Positions 1-5,426 of a stretch of DNA of 7,275 bases are shown one piece after another (position 1 is the first letter of the stretch; each line of letters opens with the position of its first letter). The stretch covers positions 1 to 7,275 of the forward strand of contig RGYX01000040.1 in the NCBI GenBank assembly GCA_010031845.1. The letters run 5' to 3'. The notes beneath the pieces are model-generated. The model was not told the origin of the DNA. It saw only the letters and a list, made by a program, of their open reading frames with translations, and did no database searches. A program made the position numbers and the translations under genes. This stretch comes from Verrucomicrobiota bacterium. Its GTDB lineage: Bacteria > Verrucomicrobiota > Verrucomicrobiia > Methylacidiphilales > Verrucolacustridaceae.

Positions 1-26
1 TCATTCAGCCTCTTTTTGGCAGATCG

Positions 27-953
27 ATGGATTTTTCCGGTGATTTCACCACGAACTGCATGGCGGTGGCCACGGGCGGCGGCGTGGGAATGCTGGGCCG
101 TTTTATCTGGTCTTATATCCAGACTGAGATGGTGAATGCTGGGATTCGCAAAGCCACGATTGGGTTCGGGGATGGGCAGGTGATTTTTCGACAAGGAGAG
201 CCCAGCGATAAATTTTATATCGTGAGAAGCGGTCAGGTGGTGCTGACCAAGGAAGCGGGGGGGGCGCCCAGCGAATTGGCACGGGTCGGTCCGGGAGAGG
301 TGATCGGGGAGATGGGGGTGATCCAGAACCTTCCGCGATCCGCTACGGCCACCGCCAAAGGCAGATGTCTTCTTTATGGGATGACGGGCCAGGATCTTAT
401 GGACAAACGATCCGATGGCCAAGATCACCCGGGGAGCATTGTTTCCCGCGTTTTGGCCCAACGCCTGCGCAAAGCGAATGAGAAGCTGGACAAGTTTGAG
501 TCGGGAACCCCGGGCGTTCGTGCGACCCAGATACCAGCCTCGAACGGGACCGTCGCCACCGTTGCAAAAAGCAGCGCCAAGATCCTCCTTCGGATGGGAT
601 GGAGGGTAGGCGATCAGGTGACGTGGGGAGAGCAGGTAAGCGAGCATCAACTCCCTTTGGTGTTCGGTAGAAATCCCGGTCCAGCCGGAGTTTTGGCCGG
701 AACGGAGATGGTTTTATTGGACGAGCAACCTCCCCATTGGCTTTCCACGGTGCAGTTCAGGATCGAATCCCACAATGGGGGGATTTTTCTCCGGGATGAA
801 CAGAGTGAACGGGGAAACGAGGTAAGTGGAGTTTCCGTCGGTCCGGCCTTTGGAGTGAATCAGGTCCAACTTCCGGCCGGCACGCATGTCTTGGTGGCAG
901 GGGGCGAGGGATCCCCTTATGTGATGGCTTTGGAAATTCCGGCTACGGCTTGA
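27..953 (+). CDS. Cyclic nucleotide-binding domain protein with C-terminal divergent FHA-like domain
   Basis: Probable cytoplasmic sensor or adaptor of 308 residues. Residues about 48-128 form a cNMP-binding beta-roll: 'VIFRQGEPSDKFYIV', 'GPGEVIGEMG' and the phosphate-binding-cassette-like 'NLPRSATATA' (G94, E95, R104, S105 fit cassette positions). A charged helix follows (about 136-158, 'LAQRLRKANEKLDKF'), then a linker. Residues about 209-305 resemble an FHA fold: 'FGRN' (214-216 like the IGR strand), S240, 'GGIFLRDEQS', G263, G268 and 'VQLPAGTHVLV'. The usual Arg and His of SRxH and the Asn of the NG loop are absent, so phosphothreonine binding is doubtful. No DNA-binding helix-turn-helix is seen, so it is not a CRP-type regulator. 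Start is uncertain: no clear Shine-Dalgarno precedes ATG 27, the frame is open to base 3, and ATGs at 60, 90 and 129 are possible. The 3' end overlaps the convergent gene by 11 bases. Confidence 0.8.
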   Translation: MDFSGDFTTNCMAVATGGGVGMLGRFIWSYIQTEMVNAGIRKATIGFGDGQVIFRQGEPSDKFYIVRSGQVVLTKEAGGAPSELARVGPGEVIGEMGVIQNLPRSATATAKGRCLLYGMTGQDLMDKRSDGQDHPGSIVSRVLAQRLRKANEKLDKFESGTPGVRATQIPASNGTVATVAKSSAKILLRMGWRVGDQVTWGEQVSEHQLPLVFGRNPGPAGVLAGTEMVLLDEQPPHWLSTVQFRIESHNGGIFLRDEQSERGNEVSGVSVGPAFGVNQVQLPAGTHVLVAGGEGSPYVMALEIPATA

Positions 954-2973
954 CGCTTAGTTTATTGAAGAAGGCATTGGCCTCGGAATCCCGGTTGAAG
1001 ATCGCCAGACTCTCCAAGGATGAGCCGGCGGCACCTCCCAACTTGCGGCCTTTCAGCTCCGTGGGAGAACCGCCCCCCAGCGGGCTTATCCTAAGGTCAT
1101 AGAGGTCGTCGCTTTTCAGTGTAAATTCCAGCCGGACACCTCCCACGGAAACGGGAAATCCCGAATCGCTGGAGTCGCTGCCATCAAAAATCTGATAGTT
1201 CGGTTTGCCTTCCAAAGCGGTGAATTCGAAGCGGGCACCCTGATTATAGTCGGTCGGTTTTTCGGAGGTATTTCCGCTCCGCAGGGATAGACCGATGGAG
1301 CCTGTCGAGCCGGAATTGGATCTGGGGTTGGGCGTGATGATTTCCACGCTGAATCTTTGGCCGGTGGTTAGGGCGGAGGTAAGGGGGCGGAACGCACAGG
1401 CCTCCTGAAAGCCCTCACCATCGGCAAAGATGCCCCAAGCTTTTCCGGCAGTAGCCAGGGGGGCGATTCCCGGTTTTTCCTGCTCCTTGGCCACATAAAA
1501 ACCAGCATAGGATTTCTTTTCAGGATTTCCGTTGCTTTTCAGGGTCCAATTGCCAAATCCGGTTCCGCCTGCCTTCTCTTCTTTCCAACCCTCCTCATAG
1601 GACGGTTCGTTGGCGGTATCCGTCTTTTCAGGGTTCGAGGGGGTAGGGGGGGTGGTGTTTTCCTTCACGGGTTCGGCAGGGTTTGTGTTTCCGCCCTTCT
1701 GGCTGGCTGCGAAAACGGCGATTTCCCGGGGGAACTCCAATTTTGAGTTTCGCATGGTCTGTTTCTGCTGGGCGTTCGGCTCGGCGGTCACGAAGAGTGG
1801 GATCAAGGGCCGTTCCTTGGATTTGCCTTTTTTGTCTTCCTGCCCCTGTAGTTGGATCATCAAGACCCCAAAGAATCTTCCTCCCCCATATTCGCCGAGC
1901 AGGATCTCGAGATCCTTCGGTTTGCCGGTCTCCAGATTCATCCAATCCCCGTAGGTGAGGTAAGCCCGCTGTCGGTCCCCGTCGGTGTTGCCTCCCATGA
2001 AGTCGTAAATCGAATGTTCGTTCACATGATCCTTGGGTCTCCAGCTAGTCAGGAAGTTTTGATTGTCCCAGTGGGCCTCCAAAACCGTGCGGCCCTCCAC
2101 CGCGACCCACAGAAGATCGTCGGCTTTACCGACGAAGCGATACTGGCCGGAGACCGGTGCGGAAAACCTTCCCTTGTAATGAATCACCCAGTAGTTGGGC
2201 TTCACCTTGTCGGCCACTTGAAACACCTTGGGGGCCTCCGCTGCATCACAAGAGGGGATAAAAATTTGGGTGGCCCCGAGCTTCTTGGGAACACAGAAAT
2301 ATTTTCGGAGGGCGGATTCATTGACGCGGTTGCCGGCCAAAAGCCCCCTGACGGCCTTGTAAAAGTCGGTGTCGGAGCTTCCGAGGCCGGTAGATTTTTT
2401 TCCGGTGGCGTCCAGTTTCAGGTCGTACATGGTTCCGATGAGATCATCCTCCATCGTTTCATCGAATCCAAACAGCGAGCCTTTTCCGGTGCGTGCTCTT
2501 TTGGCGCCTCCCGCTCCAGGGGATCCTCCCTTGTTGACTGAGCTGCCTGATCCCATGGATGGAAGAGTGGCGGTTTTGGTGGGAGTGGTGGGAGCAAACG
2601 AGGGGGTGGGAGAGGGACTAGAGAGGGAGAGAATTTCAGAGGTTTCCGTAATTTCGGTGGGAGTGGGGGTGGTTTCCGCCATGGGGGCTGATTCCTCCTG
2701 GGGGGAGGGTTCCTCGTTGGAAGGGGGAGCCGGGGATTCGGGTCCGGCATCGCCGGCATCGACTTTCTCCCCGCTGAACATGGCCAGGGGATTTCCGCCT
2801 TTGAAAATGACCACGCTGCCCACCGCCAACAAGGCGATCAGATGAACCGCGATGGCAATGAGAAAAGGGGTGGAAGTAATGAGGGCGGCGAGGGTGAGCC
2901 ACTTCTTTTTTTGGTTCTTTCGATCCCCCATGGTGGGAGTAGCCGGCTTTTTGGCGGGGGGGTTGGGAGACAC
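943..2973 (-). CDS. Membrane-anchored PA14-like / lectin-like domain protein, verrucomicrobial type
   Basis: Large envelope protein of 676 residues, function unknown. A short basic cytoplasmic N-terminus ('RKNQKKKW') precedes a hydrophobic segment at about 26-57, so the bulk should face the periplasm or cell surface. Residues about 70-160 are a Pro/Thr/Ser/Glu-rich disordered linker. Residues about 167-395 carry 'GTMYDLKLDATGK', 'LRKYFCVP', 'ATQIFIPSCDAAEAPKVF', 'WVIHYKGRFSAPVSGQYRFV' and a late 'RPLIPLFVT'; this matches a PA14-like beta-sandwich family I recall from Verrucomicrobiota. After a second Pro/Thr linker (about 425-458), residues about 462-676 resemble a concanavalin/LamG-like module ('GFGNWTL', 'KAWGIFADG', 'VRLEFTL', 'FFNKLSV'), which suggests glycan binding. 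The start used is GTG at 2973; ATG at 2931 is an in-frame alternative and neither has a strong Shine-Dalgarno. It lies 32 bases after mutY on the same strand, so co-transcription is likely. Domain calls are by eye. Confidence 0.8.
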   Translation of the reverse strand: MSPNPPAKKPATPTMGDRKNQKKKWLTLAALITSTPFLIAIAVHLIALLAVGSVVIFKGGNPLAMFSGEKVDAGDAGPESPAPPSNEEPSPQEESAPMAETTPTPTEITETSEILSLSSPSPTPSFAPTTPTKTATLPSMGSGSSVNKGGSPGAGGAKRARTGKGSLFGFDETMEDDLIGTMYDLKLDATGKKSTGLGSSDTDFYKAVRGLLAGNRVNESALRKYFCVPKKLGATQIFIPSCDAAEAPKVFQVADKVKPNYWVIHYKGRFSAPVSGQYRFVGKADDLLWVAVEGRTVLEAHWDNQNFLTSWRPKDHVNEHSIYDFMGGNTDGDRQRAYLTYGDWMNLETGKPKDLEILLGEYGGGRFFGVLMIQLQGQEDKKGKSKERPLIPLFVTAEPNAQQKQTMRNSKLEFPREIAVFAASQKGGNTNPAEPVKENTTPPTPSNPEKTDTANEPSYEEGWKEEKAGGTGFGNWTLKSNGNPEKKSYAGFYVAKEQEKPGIAPLATAGKAWGIFADGEGFQEACAFRPLTSALTTGQRFSVEIITPNPRSNSGSTGSIGLSLRSGNTSEKPTDYNQGARFEFTALEGKPNYQIFDGSDSSDSGFPVSVGGVRLEFTLKSDDLYDLRISPLGGGSPTELKGRKLGGAAGSSLESLAIFNRDSEANAFFNKLSVKP

Positions 2974-3005
2974 GGAGCCATCTTATCCCTGATCCCCCTT
3001 AGAAT

Positions 3006-4010
3006 CTAGCCGATCCCTAGGTGTCGGAGGATTTTCCGGTGAGGGGCCGGGAGAGGCGCCAGTTTGAGTTGATGAGGCGGGAACCAACGGCCTGGTTCCA
3101 GGGTGCTGGATCGGTTGGCGAGGTGGACGTCCGCCGAAACGTGGTAGCGGGTGTAGGGATAGGTGGCGCGGTGGATGGGTTGGGAGCCGGGCTTGGTTTT
3201 TGTGGTGGTGGGCAAAAGCCAAAGACCCCGCCAGCGATTTTGGGGGTGATGACGGGTGAGCCAGACCGAGGATCCTCGACGGATGACCAGAATTGATTCC
3301 TTTATTTGCGCCACTTTGGGCCGGTTTGTGGGCACGCGGATTGGGTGGCTGACCGAGGGGCAGACCTTATGAAACGGACATCTTGGACAAAGCGGTTTTC
3401 TGGGAAGGCATACCAAAGCCCCCAGTTCCATCAGAGCCTGATTATGGATGCCCGGATTTTTTCTGGGGACCAACTCTCCGGCGATGCTTCTTAGGGTTTT
3501 TGTGTCCGGGGAGCGACCGTTGCGGGCCAGTAAGCGGCCCAAGACCCTTGCGACATTTCCATCAAAGGCGGGCTCGCTGATCCCAAAAGCGATACTGGCA
3601 ATCGCACCGGCCGTGTAGTCACCAATCCCGGGAAGAGAACGAAGAGTCTCAGGATTGGAGGGAAGGCGGCGGTCGGGGCGGCGCACCACAGAACGGGCCA
3701 GTTCATGAAGAAACCGGGCCCGACGGTAGTACCCAAGGCCTTCCCATTGGCGCAACACCAGTCTTCGTGGGGCCTTGGCCAAAGAAGACCAGTGGGGGAA
3801 ACGGCGGATCCAGCGGCGATAGTACGGAACGACCGTGGTCATGCGTGTTTGTTGGGCCATGAACTCCGAGACGGTCACACGGTAGGGGGTGGGATTTCGG
3901 CGCCAGGGCAAAGGCCGGTGGTGGCGCCGGTACCAGGCGTAAAGGCGGGGCAGGGTTTTCCGGATTTTGGAATCGATCGAAGGGGAGGAGGTTCTATGGT
4001 GGGGGGACAT
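3006..4010 (-). CDS. mutY: A/G-specific adenine DNA glycosylase MutY
   Basis: Base-excision repair glycosylase that removes adenine mispaired with 8-oxoguanine. With ATG at 4010 it has 334 residues, normal for the family. Visible features: 'LPWRRNPTPYRVTVSEFMAQQT' region with catalytic E49, 'WEGLGYYRRARFLH' (89-102), the helix-hairpin-helix 'LPGIGDYTAGAIASIAFG' (126-143), catalytic D150 in 'DGNVARVLGR', and a [4Fe-4S] cluster ligand set C201-x6-C208-x2-C211-x5-C217 with canonical spacing. Residues about 236-330 form the NUDIX-like lesion-recognition domain ('RWRGLWLLP'), where the usual FSH loop reads Y286-T287-R288. The open frame extends upstream to 4136, but those 42 residues lie antisense to rnhC and look noncoding, so 4010 is chosen. 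No Shine-Dalgarno is visible before it. The start codon overlaps that of rnhC on the other strand. Confidence 0.95.
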   Translation of the reverse strand: MSPHHRTSSPSIDSKIRKTLPRLYAWYRRHHRPLPWRRNPTPYRVTVSEFMAQQTRMTTVVPYYRRWIRRFPHWSSLAKAPRRLVLRQWEGLGYYRRARFLHELARSVVRRPDRRLPSNPETLRSLPGIGDYTAGAIASIAFGISEPAFDGNVARVLGRLLARNGRSPDTKTLRSIAGELVPRKNPGIHNQALMELGALVCLPRKPLCPRCPFHKVCPSVSHPIRVPTNRPKVAQIKESILVIRRGSSVWLTRHHPQNRWRGLWLLPTTTKTKPGSQPIHRATYPYTRYHVSADVHLANRSSTLEPGRWFPPHQLKLAPLPAPHRKILRHLGIG

Positions 4011-4016
4011 GGCTGA
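3986..4016 (+). promoter_or_regulatory. Candidate leader minigene (MVGGHG) with strong Shine-Dalgarno ahead of rnhC
   Basis: AGGAGG at 3986-3991 sits four bases before ATG 3996, which opens a six-codon frame (M-V-G-G-H-G, TGA at 4014-4016). It overlaps the rnhC ATG at 4009 in another frame and ends four bases before the in-frame ATG at 4021. Neither rnhC ATG has its own good Shine-Dalgarno, so the minigene could feed ribosomes to rnhC by reinitiation. The same bases encode residues 1-9 of MutY on the other strand, so the motif could be chance. Confidence 0.3.
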
Positions 4017-4953
4017 GACAATGTTTACCCACAAGCTGGACGAGGCCCAAGTCCGGCGGTTGCGTGAGGTGGCCGAGGGTAAAGGATTCGAGTTTTCCCC
4101 CTTGGAGTACGGGCATTTCACCGCCCGAAAAGGCAAATGCGTAATGCACGCCTACCTGAGCGGAAAGCTGGTGGTGGCGGGAAAAGAGGCGAAGGATTTT
4201 ATCGAATTCACCCTGGAGCCGGAGGTGTTGGGGGAGGCCCGGCTGGGATATGAAAAGATCCGCAATCCGGAGATGTATGCCCCCCATTTTGGCATTGATG
4301 AAAGCGGGAAGGGGGATCTTTTTGGGCCTTTAGTGGTGGCGGGTGTTTTTGTGGATGAGGACACAGCGGACCGTCTCGTGGAAATCGGGGTTCGCGACAG
4401 CAAGACCATCTCCACGGATAAAAAGATCGCCGAATTGGCGGAGGAGATTGGGAAAACGGTTCGCGGAGGAATGGAAGTGGTGACCATGGGGCCCCCCCGC
4501 TACAACGAGCTTTACCGGAAATTCGGCAACCTAAACCGGTTGCTGGCCTGGGCCCATGGCAAGGTGATTGCCAATCTCCATGCCAAAGTGCCGCAGTGCC
4601 CGAGGGCGCTATCGGACCAGTTTGGGGATCCGCGCTTGGTGGAGGGGGAGTTGCGAAGGCAGGGGGTGGAGATTCAGTTGCAACAGAGAACGAAAGCCGA
4701 GAGTGATATCGCGGTGGCCGCTGCCAGTATTTTGGCCCGGTCGGAGTTTGTGCGTCAGCTGGCCAAGTTATCGGCTGAGGTCGGGTTTGATTTGGCCAAG
4801 GGCTGCGGTGCAGGGGTAAAAAAAATGGCTGAGGAAATATTCAGGCAGAGAGGAAGAGAGGGATTGGCTTGTGTTGCAAAAACTCATTTTCGCACTTTCT
4901 CGGAGGCAGTCGGGGATCCCGTGGCCCCCAAAGTCGAATGGAAAAAGAGGTAG
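4009..4953 (+). CDS. rnhC: Ribonuclease HIII
   Basis: Cytoplasmic endonuclease that cuts the RNA strand of RNA:DNA hybrids. It has 314 residues from ATG 4009. The N-terminal about 85 residues are the TBP-like substrate-binding domain typical of RNase HIII ('FTARKGKCVMHAYLSGKLVV'). The RNase H fold follows: 'HFGIDESGKGDLFGPLVVAG' with D97 and E98, 'VRDSKTIS' (128-135), 'LYRKFGNLNRLLAWAHGKVI', 'LSDQFGD' with D203, and 'AESDIAVAAASILAR' with D233. D97/E98/D203/D233 match the family DEDD set almost residue for residue with the Bacillus stearothermophilus enzyme numbering as I recall it (97, 98, 202, 232), which supports this start. The frame is open back to ATG 3967, but that part lies inside mutY; ATG 4021 is another possibility. 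The best Shine-Dalgarno (AGGAGG, 3986-3991) is about 17 bases away and instead faces a six-codon ORF. Confidence 0.95.
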   Translation: MAETMFTHKLDEAQVRRLREVAEGKGFEFSPLEYGHFTARKGKCVMHAYLSGKLVVAGKEAKDFIEFTLEPEVLGEARLGYEKIRNPEMYAPHFGIDESGKGDLFGPLVVAGVFVDEDTADRLVEIGVRDSKTISTDKKIAELAEEIGKTVRGGMEVVTMGPPRYNELYRKFGNLNRLLAWAHGKVIANLHAKVPQCPRALSDQFGDPRLVEGELRRQGVEIQLQQRTKAESDIAVAAASILARSEFVRQLAKLSAEVGFDLAKGCGAGVKKMAEEIFRQRGREGLACVAKTHFRTFSEAVGDPVAPKVEWKKR

Positions 4954-5047
4954 TCATATCAATGACTTAGATTAGGGAATTACATAAACCCCTAACGGTT
5001 AAAAATTTACTTGGCTATCAACGGAAATACCCTAAAGATAGGCAGAT
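4954..5047 (+). promoter_or_regulatory. AT-rich intergenic spacer, likely promoter region of the HU-hisS-aspS cluster
   Basis: This is the only long noncoding stretch in the window and is visibly more AT-rich than the genes around it, as expected for a promoter. No strong sigma-70 box pair stands out. The best weak candidate is TTGGCT (5011-5016) with TAAAGA (5033-5038) at 16-base spacing, which would leave almost no leader before ATG 5048. A short hairpin, AGTCAT-ATCA-ATGACT (4952-4967), begins in the rnhC stop codon; it lacks a T-tract and is not a convincing terminator. The Shine-Dalgarno before ATG 5048 is weak (AGG at 5040-5042). Confidence 0.5.
4972..5001. repeat. Overlapping short inverted repeats, possible operator or hairpin
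   Basis: TTAGGG (4972-4977) and CCCTAA (4990-4995) are perfect inverted arms with a 12-base AT-rich spacer. The right arm overlaps a second palindrome, TAAC-G-GTTA (4993-5001). AACGG recurs at 5020-5024. Position in the spacer before the HU-family gene suggests a protein-binding site, but the arms are short and chance cannot be excluded. Confidence 0.3.
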
Positions 5048-5398
5048 ATGGAAAACCTGACCAAAAGAGACCTCGTGGTACGGATCAGCAATGAAACCAA
5101 TCTTGTCCAGCAGGACGTGTTGAAGGTCATTCAGTTAACCCTCGATCACGTCAAAGAATCCCTTTTAAAGGGCGATGCGGTACAGCTGCGCAATTTTGGT
5201 GTTTTTGAGATCAAAATCCGCAAAGCGCGTGTTGGTCGGAATCCGAACAAGCCGGAGACGGATGTGCCTATCCCGGCCCGGGCGGTGGTGAAGTTCAAGG
5301 CTGGCAAGGAAATGAAGGCGGAATTGATCCGCAATTCCGCCAAGCTGGCGGCGGCGATTACCGCCTCCGGAAACGAATCCCCGTCGGCGGAGTCCTGA
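5048..5398 (+). CDS. HU/IHF family nucleoid DNA-bending protein
   Basis: Small DNA-binding protein of 116 residues that bends and compacts DNA as a dimer. The N-terminal helices (about 4-42, 'TKRDLVVRISNET', 'VIQLTLDHVKESLLKGD') lead to the family core 'VQLRNFGVFEIK' (45-56). The beta-arm is 'RVGRNPNKPETDVPIP' (61-76) with P66 at the intercalating position, and 'FKAGKEMK' (83-90) starts the last helix. About 20 residues follow the usual end, an Ala/Ser/Glu-rich tail ('AITASGNESPSAES'); typical HU is about 90 residues. The sequence is somewhat IHF-like ('LRNFGVFE', short arm), but HU versus IHF-alpha/beta cannot be settled here. It is followed after 28 bases by hisS on the same strand, with a hairpin between, and preceded by the AT-rich spacer. 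A role in regulating the synthetase genes is not implied by the sequence. Confidence 0.93.
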   Translation: MENLTKRDLVVRISNETNLVQQDVLKVIQLTLDHVKESLLKGDAVQLRNFGVFEIKIRKARVGRNPNKPETDVPIPARAVVKFKAGKEMKAELIRNSAKLAAAITASGNESPSAES

Positions 5399-5402
5399 CG
5401 GT

Positions 5403-5422
5403 CCGCTCCGGGATCGGAGCGG
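5403..5422 (+). promoter_or_regulatory. GC hairpin covering the hisS Shine-Dalgarno
   Basis: CCGCTCCG (5403-5410) and CGGAGCGG (5415-5422) form a perfect 8-bp stem with a four-base loop (GGAT). The right arm contains GGAG (5416-5419), the Shine-Dalgarno of hisS, seven bases before ATG 5427. Folding would hide the ribosome site. No T-tract follows, so it is not an intrinsic terminator. It begins four bases after the HU-family stop codon, so ribosomes finishing that gene could open it. Confidence 0.55.
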
Positions 5423-5426
5423 TAGA

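Noticed and set aside
106..123. TCTGG/CCAGA hairpin before ATG 129
   Set aside because: A five-base stem with an eight-base loop is weak and probably lies within coding sequence.
257..264. Run of eight G in the cNMP-domain coding sequence as a phase-variation tract
   Set aside because: Eight bases is short, the frame reads through normally (Ala-Gly-Gly-Ala) and G runs are common in this GC-rich window.
1852..2541. 229-codon plus-strand ORF opposite the PA14-like gene
   Set aside because: It is a frame shadow of a well-supported minus-strand gene; its translation has no recognisable motif and there is no convincing ribosome site.
2369..2845. 158-codon plus-strand ORF, Gly/Val/Ser-rich
   Set aside because: It mirrors the low-complexity Pro/Thr linker on the other strand; composition alone keeps the frame open.
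3705..4016. 103-codon plus-strand ORF antisense to mutY
   Set aside because: The protein has no motifs and the sequence is fully explained by mutY; only its last six codons, with their own Shine-Dalgarno, are kept as a possible leader minigene.
4011..4136. 42-residue N-terminal extension of MutY
   Set aside because: It lies antisense to rnhC and has no family match; MutY normally starts shortly before the 'YAWYRRHHRPLPWR' region, which fits ATG 4010.
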